The notes under the pieces were generated by a model. That model was not told where the DNA came from and searched no databases. It was given only the letters and a program-made list of their open reading frames with translations. A stretch of 63,297 nt of DNA from Bacteroidota bacterium (GTDB taxonomy: Bacteria; Bacteroidota; Bacteroidia; Bacteroidales; VadinHA17). A program made the position numbers and the translations under genes. The DNA lies in NCBI GenBank assembly GCA_029564935.1, contig JAKQPD010000212.1:1-63297 (forward strand), read 5' to 3'. The first letter of the stretch is position 1, and the number at the start of each line of letters is the position of its first letter. This document shows positions 17,566-26,630 of the stretch, piece after piece.

Positions 17566-18009
17566 TTAAAGTTCAATTTTCTTAGGTTTCTGGGCTTCAT
17601 GCGGATGTGATGAACCGGTATAAATATACATGTTCTTGAATATAGCTCTGCCCAGACGGTTTTTTGGAAGCATACCCCTCACTGCATTTTCTACTAGTCC
17701 GATGGGATTCTTTTTTAAAAGCTCTTCGGCGGTTGTAAATCTCTGTCCGCCCGGATACCCTGTATGCCTTACATATTCTTTACGTGACCACTTGTCACCA
17801 GTCAGCTCAACTTTATCGGCATTGGTAACGATCACATAATCACCACAATCGACATGAGGAGTAAAATTGGTTTTGTGTTTCCCCCTCAGCATGCTGGCGA
17901 CAACTGTTGCAAGCCGCCCCAGAACTGCCCCTTCTGCATCTATAACCACCCATTCCTTGTTCACAGTTGACCTGTTGGCCGATACTGTTTTATAGCTTAA
18001 GGTATCCAC
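17566..18009 (-). CDS. rplM: 50S ribosomal protein L13
   Basis: 147 aa, full length. Diagnostic segments are WVVIDAEGAVLGRLATVVASMLRGKHK, PHVDCGDYVIVTNADKVELTGDKW, RHTGYPGG and AVRGMLPKNRLGRAIF. First gene of the rplM-rpsI-rpsB-tsf run. A TATTTTTG element 65 nt upstream is the likely promoter. Confidence 0.97.
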   Translation of the reverse strand: MDTLSYKTVSANRSTVNKEWVVIDAEGAVLGRLATVVASMLRGKHKTNFTPHVDCGDYVIVTNADKVELTGDKWSRKEYVRHTGYPGGQRFTTAEELLKKNPIGLVENAVRGMLPKNRLGRAIFKNMYIYTGSSHPHEAQKPKKIEL

Positions 18010-18073
18010 TTGTTTTATTTTTATTGTTTGAACTTCAGTTTCTTCTTAAATAACCCGCTGAATTTCGGGATTG

Positions 18074-18081
18074 CAAAAATA
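18074..18081 (-). promoter_or_regulatory. Predicted rplM operon promoter (-7 TATTTTTG)
   Basis: Perfect TAnnTTTG on the minus strand, 65 nt before the rplM ATG. The region further upstream is very AT-rich, with no clear TTTG at -33. Confidence 0.45.
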
Positions 18082-18187
18082 CAACATATTTATTAAAAAA
18101 AAAGAAATTGAAAGAATTTATTACGGTATGCAAAACTAAGTTTATTTTTACATGCTTTTCCGTAAGGGAGGGATTATTTTATTTGAA

Positions 18188-18658
18188 ATGGGAAATGACC
18201 GGTTTTTTCTTGAACACGCTATAAGTATTGCCGCTGATGGCATAAAAGAAGGTGGAGGACCATTCGGAGCCGTAATTACACGTCGGGGCAGGATCATTGC
18301 CGAGAGCAATAACAGGGTTGTTCTTTCGCACGATCCGACGGCTCATGCAGAGATGATTGTTATCCGGAAAGCTTCAGAATTACTCAAAACTCATGATCTT
18401 TCAGGATGTATTCTCTACACTTCATGTGAACCCTGTCCAATGTGTCTGGGTGCCGTTTACTGGGCAGGTATAAAGAAAGTAGTTTATGCCTCCGACAGGA
18501 TAGATGCTGCAAATGCAGGATTCAGCGATAAATTCATTTACGACGAAATTATACTCAATCCGTCGGCCAGAAAAATAAAATTCATCCGTCCTGAAGATTG
18601 CAACGGAGAGATAGTTTTCAGAAAATGGAATGAATTTGAGGATAAAATCGCTTATTGA
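18188..18658 (+). CDS. Guanine deaminase-like nucleoside/base deaminase
   Basis: 156 aa from the ATG at 18188. An in-frame ATG at 18152 would add 12 residues, but 18188 matches the length of Bacillus GuaD-type enzymes and lies after a GGGAGGG stretch. Zinc ligands are His in DPTAHAEM and two Cys in CEPCPMCLGAVYWA; the proton-shuttling Glu is in HAE. The segments GGPFGAVI, LYTSCEPCPMC and DAANAGFSDKFIY favour guanine deaminase, which makes xanthine, over tRNA adenosine deaminase TadA. The gene ends 7 nt before the methyladenine glycosylase gene, so they are likely co-transcribed. Confidence 0.85.
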   Translation: MGNDRFFLEHAISIAADGIKEGGGPFGAVITRRGRIIAESNNRVVLSHDPTAHAEMIVIRKASELLKTHDLSGCILYTSCEPCPMCLGAVYWAGIKKVVYASDRIDAANAGFSDKFIYDEIILNPSARKIKFIRPEDCNGEIVFRKWNEFEDKIAY

Positions 18659-18665
18659 TACTTAG

Positions 18666-19178
18666 ATGGGGCAAAGATTGATTACAGATTTTTTCATCCG
18701 CGACGTTCTCGTTGTTGCTCCCGGTCTCATTGGGAAAAATATAGTTACAGGAAATAAGGATAAAGGATTTCAGAAGTTCATGATCACTGAAACAGAAGCT
18801 TATAACGGTATAGATGATAAGGCCTGCCATGCAAGCAGGGGAGAAACCCCGAGGAACAGGGTTATGTTCGGTGAAGGTGGAAAGATATATGTATATTTTG
18901 TATATGGCATGTACTGGATGCTTAATTTCGTTACTGCACCGGCGGGAATACCACAGGCAGTACTTATAAGGGGCATTGAAGGATTCGACGGCCCGGGGAA
19001 ACTGACAAGGGCACTTGGGATAGACAGATCATATTATGGTGAGGATCTTTCAACATCCGCCCGGATTTGGGTAGAAGATAATGGTGTTACACCTTCCTAT
19101 AAAACCGGACCCAGAATAGGGATAGATTATGCCGGGGAATTATGGAAAAATAAGCCCTGGAGATATTATATTTGTTAA
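18666..19178 (+). CDS. 3-methyladenine DNA glycosylase (AAG/MPG family)
   Basis: 170 aa, short but complete for this family. Motifs are APGLIGKNIV, ITETEAYNGIDDKACHASRGETPRNRVMFGEGGKIYVYFVYGMYWMLNFVT with the catalytic Glu in TETEAY, AVLIRGIE, and GPGKLTRALGI. It excises alkylated purines such as 3-methyladenine and hypoxanthine. It follows the guanine deaminase gene by 7 nt. The last codons (YYIC) contain a TATATTTG string that might serve the next gene, but that string is dictated by coding sequence. Confidence 0.93.
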   Translation: MGQRLITDFFIRDVLVVAPGLIGKNIVTGNKDKGFQKFMITETEAYNGIDDKACHASRGETPRNRVMFGEGGKIYVYFVYGMYWMLNFVTAPAGIPQAVLIRGIEGFDGPGKLTRALGIDRSYYGEDLSTSARIWVEDNGVTPSYKTGPRIGIDYAGELWKNKPWRYYIC

Positions 19179-19202
19179 TCAAATTAAACAAAGCGATCAT
19201 TT

Positions 19203-22200
19203 ATGAATTCAGTATGGGGTACTTTCCGCCGCTGGAATAATATTACAGGCTGGTTTATGTTCGTTTTTTCGGCGACCATTTACCTGCTTACAGTCGAACC
19301 CACAGTAAGTTTCTGGGACTGTGGTGAATTCATTCTTTCAGCATTCAGGCTTCAGGTTGGTCATCCTCCGGGGGCACCGCTTTTCATAATGCTGGGACGG
19401 GTTGCCACACTCTTTGCCGGCGGAGATGCATCTCATGCTGCACTGATGGTAAATATACTTTCGGGAATATGCAGTGCATTCGCAATTATGTTCCTGTTCT
19501 GGACAATAACACACCTTGTAAGGAGAGTAATTGTAAAGAATGAGGGTCTTGAATCACAACACATTCTCCCTGTGATCTTCAGCGGAATTATCGGGGCAAT
19601 GGCATATACATTTTCCGATACCTTCTGGTTTTCAGCTGTTGAAGGCGAATTATATGCCCTCTCATCACTCTGTACTGCCATTGTTTTCTGGGCAATGCTT
19701 AAGTGGGAGGAAGAAGCTGCCGAACCACATGCAGGAAGGTGGATTATACTTGCAGCATATATAATAGGTCTGGCACTCGGAATTCACAGGCTCAATCTGC
19801 TTGTGATACCGGTTCTCGTCCTGGTTTTCTATTTTAAAAAATTTGAGGTAACAGGACGCGGGATTATAACAGCCCTTGCAGTGGCAATTCTGATCCTCGG
19901 TACACTTGTATTTATAATGATCCCGGGAGTTCCAAAAGCCGCCGGCTGGTTTGAACTGTTCTTCGTCAATGGTCTGGGTATGCCATATAACAGCGGCCTG
20001 CTGATTTTTGTTGTTGCCGTTGGTGCCCTACTGGTTCTCGGCATCAGATATACAATAAATAAAAAGAATCTGATCCTTAATTATATTGTCACCGCGCTTA
20101 CAGTTATAATGATCGGTCATACATCATTTGCAATGATAATGATCAGATCTTCCGCCCGTCCTCCGATGAACCAGAATAATCCTTCGGATATATTCTCACT
20201 TGCATACTATATAAATATGCAGCAGTATGGGAGTTCCCCGAAATTCTTCGGACCATATTACAGCGCACCGGCAATTGATGTCAGAAAAGTGATCTCGGGT
20301 TATAATAAGGTCGGCGGGAAATATGAGCCTTATCACCATCCTGAGTATGATTATGACGGCAGGTTTGAGACAATTTTCCCCCGGATGTACAGTCCCGATC
20401 CGGATCATGAATCTGCATATAAATTCTGGGGCAGGGTAAAAGGAAGGAGATATACTGTAGGTTCCGGATCAGGAAGAGAGACAATAGTCTGTCCGACCTT
20501 CGGAGAAAACTTACGCTTCTTCTTCAGGTATCAGACCGGTTTTATGTACCTGCGGTATTTCATGTGGAATTTTTCCGGACGTCAGAATGATATCCAGGGT
20601 AACGGTAATAAGATCCACGGGAACTGGATAAGCGGAATAAAATTCCTGGATAATGCCAGGCTTGGAGATCAGGATCTCCTGCCGGCAGAACTGAAAGATA
20701 ATCCCGGAAGGAACAGGTATTTCATGCTTCCGTTATTGATAGGCATTGCAGGTTTAATATGGCAATACAGGAAAGACAGGAAAGGAATGGCATTGGTATT
20801 TACATTTTTTCTTATGACCGGCCTTGCCATCATTTTCTATCTTAACCAGAGTCCCAATCAGCCACGGGAACGGGATTATGCATATGCCGGATCATTTTAC
20901 GCGTATGCGATCTGGATTGGGACAGGGTTCATGCTGGTATATGAATTTCTGAAGAAATTCTTACAAAACAGGCCGGCCGGCATAATAGCATTTGTTATTC
21001 TTCTTGCTGCATGTCCCCTGCTTATGGCATTTGAGAATTGGGATGATCATGACAGATCGGGGCGGTACACAGCAAGAGACATAGGGGCCAATTATCTTGA
21101 ATCATGTGCTCCCAACAGCATCCTTTTCACATATGGGGATAATGATTCCTTCCCGCTCTGGTATGTTCAGGATGTTGAGGATATAAGAACAGATGTAAGG
21201 GTAGCTAATCTGAGTTATCTCCAGGCTGGCTGGTATATAGAAATGATGATGCAGAAAGCTTTCAAATCCGATCCGCTTCCATTTACGCTCGGACCGGAGA
21301 AATACCGTGAGGGACTGAGGAACCAGCTCCCGGTAAGCTCAAGGATAGGAAAACCCATTAACATTAATGAGATAATAAGGTTTGCAGGTATGGATGACCG
21401 GAAGTATCAGATCGATCTTTCCGGCAGAAATGATTTTGTCAATTATATACCGACAAATCAATTACTTATTGATGTGGATTCATCTGTCGTGCTTTCGAAC
21501 GGTACAGTAAAAGAGTATTTCAGGGACAGGCTGCTTTCACCGATGATCTGGGAATTCACAGGATCTGATGCATTCAAGGACGACCTTGCTATAATGGATC
21601 TCATTTCAACAGGCAAATGGTCACGACCGTTATATTTCTCGACCACAGTACCTTCATCACAATATAACGGCCTTGAAAAATTCTTTGTTCAGGAAGGTAT
21701 GGCTTACAGGATAGTACCGATTGAAACCGGTGAGAATGAAGAGGGTGATTTCGGGATCATAGATCCTGTTGTAATGTATGATAACATGATGAATAAGTTC
21801 AAATGGGGAAATGCAGGGGATCCATCAGTTTACCTTGATGAGAACAACCGCAGGATGTTCAGTAATTTCAGGAGGCTCTTCGGGAATCTGGGAAAGGAAC
21901 TGCTGGCTGCAGGTGATACCCTGAAAGCGGTTGAGGTTGTCCGCAGAGGGCTTGAAATAGTACCTGCCGCAAAACTCCCGAATGATTTTTTAAGCGTCGG
22001 ACTTGCAGAAGTACTTATAAGGTCCGGCCAGAAAGAAGAGGGCAATAAGCTTATCGGAGATATAATCAATTATTCAAAGGAGTATCTTGAATATTCGATT
22101 TCGCTTGATCCCGCAGGCCGATATGGGCTCGACTACCCAACCGGTATCAATATGCAGGCTCTTCTCGATATTTACAGGATGGCAGTTAATCTGGACGACA

Positions 22201-22265
22201 AAGATCTGATATCCTTATCTGAGGCTGTCATAGGCAGGTATTATGAAAAACTCTATTCCCGTTAG
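19203..22265 (+). CDS. DUF2723 membrane protein (GT117/PMT-like glycosyltransferase)
   Basis: 1020 aa. The N-terminal half has ten or more membrane segments starting at about residue 15. It carries the DUF2723 signature TVEPTVSFWDCGEFILSA...VGHPPGAPLF, in which the Asp-Glu pair is reminiscent of protein O-mannosyltransferases. A loop region follows, then LNQSPNQPRERDYAYAGSFYAYAIW and another group of helices. The C-terminal about 400 residues are soluble and periplasmic (TYGDNDSFPLWYVQDVEDIRTDVRVANLSYL). Relatives are thought to transfer sugar from a lipid carrier to protein or lipid; direct function is not proven. It is followed 9 nt later by a polysaccharide deacetylase gene. Confidence 0.85.
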   Translation: MNSVWGTFRRWNNITGWFMFVFSATIYLLTVEPTVSFWDCGEFILSAFRLQVGHPPGAPLFIMLGRVATLFAGGDASHAALMVNILSGICSAFAIMFLFWTITHLVRRVIVKNEGLESQHILPVIFSGIIGAMAYTFSDTFWFSAVEGELYALSSLCTAIVFWAMLKWEEEAAEPHAGRWIILAAYIIGLALGIHRLNLLVIPVLVLVFYFKKFEVTGRGIITALAVAILILGTLVFIMIPGVPKAAGWFELFFVNGLGMPYNSGLLIFVVAVGALLVLGIRYTINKKNLILNYIVTALTVIMIGHTSFAMIMIRSSARPPMNQNNPSDIFSLAYYINMQQYGSSPKFFGPYYSAPAIDVRKVISGYNKVGGKYEPYHHPEYDYDGRFETIFPRMYSPDPDHESAYKFWGRVKGRRYTVGSGSGRETIVCPTFGENLRFFFRYQTGFMYLRYFMWNFSGRQNDIQGNGNKIHGNWISGIKFLDNARLGDQDLLPAELKDNPGRNRYFMLPLLIGIAGLIWQYRKDRKGMALVFTFFLMTGLAIIFYLNQSPNQPRERDYAYAGSFYAYAIWIGTGFMLVYEFLKKFLQNRPAGIIAFVILLAACPLLMAFENWDDHDRSGRYTARDIGANYLESCAPNSILFTYGDNDSFPLWYVQDVEDIRTDVRVANLSYLQAGWYIEMMMQKAFKSDPLPFTLGPEKYREGLRNQLPVSSRIGKPININEIIRFAGMDDRKYQIDLSGRNDFVNYIPTNQLLIDVDSSVVLSNGTVKEYFRDRLLSPMIWEFTGSDAFKDDLAIMDLISTGKWSRPLYFSTTVPSSQYNGLEKFFVQEGMAYRIVPIETGENEEGDFGIIDPVVMYDNMMNKFKWGNAGDPSVYLDENNRRMFSNFRRLFGNLGKELLAAGDTLKAVEVVRRGLEIVPAAKLPNDFLSVGLAEVLIRSGQKEEGNKLIGDIINYSKEYLEYSISLDPAGRYGLDYPTGINMQALLDIYRMAVNLDDKDLISLSEAVIGRYYEKLYSR

Positions 22266-22274
22266 AGGCCTGAC

Positions 22275-22886
22275 ATGAGGTTTTTCACAATCTCAATCTT
22301 TGCCAGGATTATCTATCCCGGAGCCTTGTTCAGGATAAAAACAAAGGACAAGGTACTGTGCCTTACTTTTGATGACGGACCTGATCCGGATTCAACTCCG
22401 GAACTGCTTGATATACTTCAAAGGCATAATATAAAAGCAGCATTTTTCTGCAATGGCAGGGCTGCCGAACTATATCCTGATCTGATCCGGAAGATCAGAA
22501 TGGAGGGGCATGTGGTCGGAAACCACGGATATAATCACCTTAACGGATGGGGCACTTCCCTGAAGGATTATTGCAGGGATGTTGATAAGGCGGTACCTTT
22601 CACGTCGGGAACATTATTCCGGCCGCCATTCGGACTTTTACGTATTAACCAGTACAGAAAGCTCCGGAATACCTTTAAAGTAGTTTTCTGGGATGTGATG
22701 CCATATGATTTTGACGGAGATTTTGAGCCTGCAAGATCGCTGAGAATACTTTATAAAAGAATAAGACCGGGTTCGGTTATTGTTTTGCACGACAGCCAGG
22801 AATCGGCTTCAAGGATCTTCCTTAATGAATTTCTCGAAGGATCAGTCAGGAAAGGCTATGCTTTTACCTGCACAGGCTTGCAATGA
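22275..22886 (+). CDS. Polysaccharide deacetylase (NodB domain, CE4)
   Basis: 203 aa. NodB core motifs are visible: LTFDDGPDPDST (catalytic and metal Asp), GHVVGNHGYNH (metal-binding His pair), RPPFG, and VLHDS near the C-terminus. CE4 enzymes remove N- or O-acetyl groups from peptidoglycan, chitin or exopolysaccharide. The N-terminal stretch (TISIFARIIYPGALF) is only weakly hydrophobic, so secretion is uncertain. It is 9 nt downstream of the DUF2723 gene, suggesting one transcript. Confidence 0.9.
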   Translation: MRFFTISIFARIIYPGALFRIKTKDKVLCLTFDDGPDPDSTPELLDILQRHNIKAAFFCNGRAAELYPDLIRKIRMEGHVVGNHGYNHLNGWGTSLKDYCRDVDKAVPFTSGTLFRPPFGLLRINQYRKLRNTFKVVFWDVMPYDFDGDFEPARSLRILYKRIRPGSVIVLHDSQESASRIFLNEFLEGSVRKGYAFTCTGLQ

Positions 22887-22911
22887 TAATTTATAATAGT
22901 CCGCACCGGGT

Positions 22912-22941
22912 TTTGATTTTAATACTGAAATACTAATTTTG
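22912..22941 (+). promoter_or_regulatory. Predicted purD promoter (TTTG-N18-TAATTTTG)
   Basis: TTTG at 22912-22915 and TAATTTTG at 22934-22941 with 18 nt between them form the best match in the window to the two-part Bacteroidota promoter. The purD ATG is 22 nt downstream of the -7 element. Confidence 0.65.
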
Positions 22942-22963
22942 AACTACCTTAATATCCCCGTAA

Positions 22964-24232
22964 ATGAATATTCTGATTCTGGGTTCAGGGGGAAGGGAAC
23001 ACGCCCTTGCCTGGAAGCTTTCGCAAAGCAAAAAAGTAAGCAGGATCTTTACAGGACCCGGTAATGCAGGTACTGCAATGATCGGCACTAATCTTGGTAT
23101 AGATCCCTGTAATTTTGATCAGGTAAAGAGAGCCGTTATTGATAATAAAGCTGGAATGGTTGTTGTCGGACCGGAGGCTCCGCTTGTCGCCGGCATCCAT
23201 GATTTTTTCCTTAGTGATAATGTTCTGAAAGATATTCCGGTAATAGGTCCTGACATGTCTGCCGCACGTCTTGAGGGAAGCAAGGATTTTGCAAAAGGAT
23301 TTCTGGTACGGCACAAGATTCCGACAGCAGTCTACAGGACTTTTACAAAGTCGGAAGCTGGCGGTGTACGACATTTCCTCAAGACACTTCAGAGCCCCTA
23401 TGTTGTTAAGGCTGACGGGCTTGCTGCAGGGAAAGGAGTGTTGATAATTGATAATATTGACGAAGCAGAAAATGAAGTGTACTCAATCCTTGACGGCAAA
23501 TTCGATAAAGCCGGGAATAAGGTGGTTGTGGAGCAATTTCTGAAGGGGGTTGAATTGTCGGTATTTATTATTACCGACGGTAAATCATGGAAGCTGCTCC
23601 CCGAAGCAAAGGATTACAAGAGAGTAGGTGCAGGTGATACCGGGTTAAACACTGGCGGCATGGGAGGGGTTTCTCCTGTTCCCTTTGCCGGCAAAGAGTT
23701 CATGGAGAAGGTAAAGACAAGGATCATCGACCCGACTATGATGGGTCTTGTGGAAGAGGGTATAACATATAAGGGATTTTTATTCTTCGGATTAATAAAT
23801 TCCGGGGGTGATCCGTTTGTAATTGAGTTCAATGCGCGGCTTGGCGATCCCGAGTCAGAGGTTATTATTCCCAGGATCAGATCTGATCTTTTTGACCTGC
23901 TGGAAGGTGTGGCAGCAGGCGACCTGTCGGAACGTACTCTTGTGACGGACGACAGATTTGTCACTACAGTGATGCTTGTTTCCGGCGGTTACCCGGGTAG
24001 CTTTGAAAAAGGGAAAGTAATTTCCGGAATTGACAAAACAAGTGATTGTGTTGTGTTCCATGCAGGAACAAAAATTGATGGAAACAAAGTTGTAACATCG
24101 GGGGGCAGGGTAATGGCAGTCAGTTCCTGGGGAGGGACTATGCCAGAAGCACTCCGGGGTTCATATCGCAATATTGCACTTATTTCATTTGAAAATATGT
24201 ATTACAGAAAAGATATCGGATTCGATTTGTAA
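22964..24232 (+). CDS. purD: Phosphoribosylamine-glycine ligase (GAR synthetase)
   Basis: 422 aa, full length. ATP-grasp enzyme joining phosphoribosylamine and glycine in purine synthesis. Visible hallmarks: ILGSGGREHALAWKL, VVGPEAPLVAGI, YVVKADGLAAGKGVLI, NTGGMGGVSPVPF, and EFNARLGDPESEVIIPR. It has its own good promoter. The following membrane-protein gene begins 5 nt after its stop. Confidence 0.97.
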   Translation: MNILILGSGGREHALAWKLSQSKKVSRIFTGPGNAGTAMIGTNLGIDPCNFDQVKRAVIDNKAGMVVVGPEAPLVAGIHDFFLSDNVLKDIPVIGPDMSAARLEGSKDFAKGFLVRHKIPTAVYRTFTKSEAGGVRHFLKTLQSPYVVKADGLAAGKGVLIIDNIDEAENEVYSILDGKFDKAGNKVVVEQFLKGVELSVFIITDGKSWKLLPEAKDYKRVGAGDTGLNTGGMGGVSPVPFAGKEFMEKVKTRIIDPTMMGLVEEGITYKGFLFFGLINSGGDPFVIEFNARLGDPESEVIIPRIRSDLFDLLEGVAAGDLSERTLVTDDRFVTTVMLVSGGYPGSFEKGKVISGIDKTSDCVVFHAGTKIDGNKVVTSGGRVMAVSSWGGTMPEALRGSYRNIALISFENMYYRKDIGFDL

Positions 24233-24237
24233 AACAG

Positions 24238-25233
24238 ATGATCTCAAGATTATTCAGAGGGACGGGACCGGGAGTATTATTCCTAATAATTGTAATGCTC
24301 ATATTACTTTGGCTCAGTGCCTTTATTAATCCGCGGATTCAGCCTTCATCTGTATATGAGATCAGGTCAATGCCGTTATACAATATTGCCGGACTGATTA
24401 CGGGCAGCAGTCCCCGCGCAGGAGTGATCTTTTCATTTATAATCCTTGCTGTACTGCTTTTCCTTCTTGTGAATTTTAATACTTCGGTTTTTTTTATCGG
24501 TGAGAGGACTTTTTTACCTGCAGTATTTTTCACCCTGTTCAGCGCTGTTATGCCATCACTTCAGGTAATGAATCCTGTTCTTCCTTCAGCCGTGTTTCTT
24601 ACTTTAGCACTGAAAAGGATAATGGAGGCTTACAGAAAACCCGGAACAGCATTTAATTTTTTTGATGCAGCCCTTCTGATAAGCACAGGGTCTCTGTTCT
24701 ATGCAAATATGATATGGTTCGGATTGCTCGTGTTCATCGGTATTGCTTTGCTCAGAACAGGGAATATTATTGAAATATTCACCTCCGTCATAGGGCTCCT
24801 GACTCCATATATTTTCCTATACGGAATTTACTACGTACTTGGAATGAATATTGTGGAACTGTCGGATGATATAAGAGAGAATCTGTTTACCGGCTCTCCC
24901 GGAACAATACTTTCAAGGCTGGAGATTGTAGCACTTGTAATATCAGGATTAATGATACTGTCGGGTATTGTTTATCTGGCGCAACATATTAATTCAATGA
25001 AAATTAAATCGAGGAAGACTTTTTATCTTCTGTTGTGGGGATTGTTTATTTCTGTTGTTCTTTATATTGCCCTTCCTTCTGCTTCGGCTGAACTTCTCTG
25101 GGTAATAGCGATCCCAGCCTGTTATATACTGGCAAATCATTATATAAATATAAGGAAACGGATAATTCCGGAGATATTTTTTGCCGGATTTATGCTGATG
25201 GTTATAATTATTCAGGTGTTCAGCCTTTTTTAA
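24238..25233 (+). CDS. Polytopic membrane protein, DUF6427-like
   Basis: 331 aa with about ten hydrophobic segments from residue 12 to the C-terminus and few charged loops. I recognise no catalytic motif. It resembles the uncharacterised Bacteroidota membrane family DUF6427, but the assignment rests on recollection of the general pattern (for example SRLFRGTGPGVLFLI at the start and NPVLPSAVFLTLALKRIMEAYR in the middle). It is translationally close to purD (5 nt) and converges with the next gene, whose stop is 4 nt away. Confidence 0.65.
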   Translation: MISRLFRGTGPGVLFLIIVMLILLWLSAFINPRIQPSSVYEIRSMPLYNIAGLITGSSPRAGVIFSFIILAVLLFLLVNFNTSVFFIGERTFLPAVFFTLFSAVMPSLQVMNPVLPSAVFLTLALKRIMEAYRKPGTAFNFFDAALLISTGSLFYANMIWFGLLVFIGIALLRTGNIIEIFTSVIGLLTPYIFLYGIYYVLGMNIVELSDDIRENLFTGSPGTILSRLEIVALVISGLMILSGIVYLAQHINSMKIKSRKTFYLLLWGLFISVVLYIALPSASAELLWVIAIPACYILANHYINIRKRIIPEIFFAGFMLMVIIIQVFSLF

Positions 25234-25237
25234 CCGG

Positions 25238-25672
25238 TCATTTTATCATTGAGACAACGCCAACTCCTGAGCCTTTCATGCCTCCGGAAAAATCGTAGCT
25301 CAGCTGGTATATGCCGCTTTTGTTGCATATGAAATCGATAAATGAATATGTTTTCCCGGTTTTCTGGTCAAATGATGAAAGGACTACTTTATTGGCATCA
25401 TCTTTAAGGTATAAATAAAGCTTTCCTTCCGAATCTTCGGAATTACACATTGAGAATCTGTATTTTGTATTTTTCCAGAGCGACATTTGTGCCCTGAATC
25501 TTGGTTCTCCGTTCTCGGGACCTTTTCCGAGCTGCACTCTGAAATCTTTCAGATACCTGGCATCAGGGCCGGCATTCAATATACATTTGCCTACCATTGG
25601 GTCAGATGATTGGCCGTAAGTCATTATTCCCATGGTAATTAACATAAAAAGAGCTGTCAGATATATCTTCAT
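25238..25672 (-). CDS. Small exported protein of unknown function
   Basis: 144 aa with a signal peptide (about 1-20, ending TYGQ). The mature part is beta-rich, has three Cys (at about 29, 76 and 112), and includes the segment SLWKNTKYRFSMCNSEDSEGKLYLYL, which resembles a small beta-sandwich binding domain. No family is recognised. It follows the upstream lipoprotein gene by 1 nt, so both are made from one mRNA and may act together in the periplasm. Confidence 0.7.
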   Translation of the reverse strand: MKIYLTALFMLITMGIMTYGQSSDPMVGKCILNAGPDARYLKDFRVQLGKGPENGEPRFRAQMSLWKNTKYRFSMCNSEDSEGKLYLYLKDDANKVVLSSFDQKTGKTYSFIDFICNKSGIYQLSYDFSGGMKGSGVGVVSMIK

Positions 25673-25673
25673 A

Positions 25674-26588
25674 TTAATTATTTATAACCAGCCTGTCACG
25701 GATATTCCTTGTAACCTCTGTTATTGCTGCCAGTTGGGCATCAGTCATCTCTACGTTACTTGTTTCGGTCTGTTCAACTACAAGTCCTCCATTCTTCTCA
25801 ACACTTACAGGTTCTCCGAGTGTATAAGTTATTTTTATTTCCCTGTATTTTTCCTTTATGTCCTGAAGGTATTTGCATAGTGAATCAAATTCACTGTCGC
25901 GGGTACAATAGGGTGAGGCCAGCATTATCAGGTCGTTGAGAATGATCTTTTGTTCACCTATCCGGTCTTTCAGTATTGGATCGGGATATTGCCGGGCCAC
26001 CTGTGTGGCGAGGTGCTGACCTTCAAGCCAGACGCCGATTATCATAAGCGCCGAAAGATGTCCCCTGTCATTTTCTCGCAGGTATTTATCAATCTGATTA
26101 TATGAATCTATAGACAAAAACAGCAGGGAATCGAGATTTGATTTATTGAGTGATAGTTTTTTAAGTGCCTCAAAATCAAAAAACTGACCCACTTTAAGGC
26201 CTTCAGCAAGCTTCCGGATGTCCGAAAGTATGTTTATGGACGTTCCGGTCTTTTCATACATATTCAGGTAACCCAGGTCAGCTCCCAGAATTCCAAGGGC
26301 AAGAGCTTTGTCAAAAGCCGTGGGTTGATTGTTGGCATCAACTGATGATGCCAGATAATCGGGTGAGAACGGAACGGATAATGTTTGAAGGAGGTTCGCG
26401 ATCTCAACCGGTGAGGCAATATTCCTCGAGATATCAGCAATAGCTTCGGCGCTCAGTTTCTCAGCTTCACCAACAGGAACCGAATCGGCTTCGGGAAATA
26501 CAAATTCCGAAGAATTCTTTGATGAATTCCTGCAGGCAGAAACAAGAAAAAGTGCAATGAACAGAATTAATACAGACTTTCCTTTCAT
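25674..26588 (-). CDS. Lipoprotein of unknown function
   Basis: 304 aa with a lipobox LVSAC (Cys19). The mature protein is mostly helical, with AFDKALALGILGADLGYLNMYEKT and SALMIIGVWLEGQHLATQVARQY as the best-structured parts. The C-terminus (MTDAQLAAITEVTRNIRDRL) looks like an amphipathic helix. No catalytic signature is visible. It is upstream of the small exported gene and downstream of the large ABC transporter gene, about 40 nt from that gene's stop, with a TATATTTG promoter-like element in between. Confidence 0.72.
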   Translation of the reverse strand: MKGKSVLILFIALFLVSACRNSSKNSSEFVFPEADSVPVGEAEKLSAEAIADISRNIASPVEIANLLQTLSVPFSPDYLASSVDANNQPTAFDKALALGILGADLGYLNMYEKTGTSINILSDIRKLAEGLKVGQFFDFEALKKLSLNKSNLDSLLFLSIDSYNQIDKYLRENDRGHLSALMIIGVWLEGQHLATQVARQYPDPILKDRIGEQKIILNDLIMLASPYCTRDSEFDSLCKYLQDIKEKYREIKITYTLGEPVSVEKNGGLVVEQTETSNVEMTDAQLAAITEVTRNIRDRLVINN

Positions 26589-26607
26589 CAGGGTACATTG
26601 ATTAATG

Positions 26608-26615
26608 CAAATATA
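26608..26615 (-). promoter_or_regulatory. Predicted promoter of the lipoprotein gene (-7 TATATTTG)
   Basis: Perfect TAnnTTTG on the minus strand, 20 nt before the lipoprotein ATG, in the short gap after the ABC transporter gene. Confidence 0.45.
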
Positions 26616-26630
26616 TAAAAAACTTCTAAA

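Noticed and set aside
19167-19174. TATATTTG as a promoter for the DUF2723 gene
   Set aside because: It is inside the last codons of the glycosylase gene (YIC) and lacks a -33 element; possible but not supportable.
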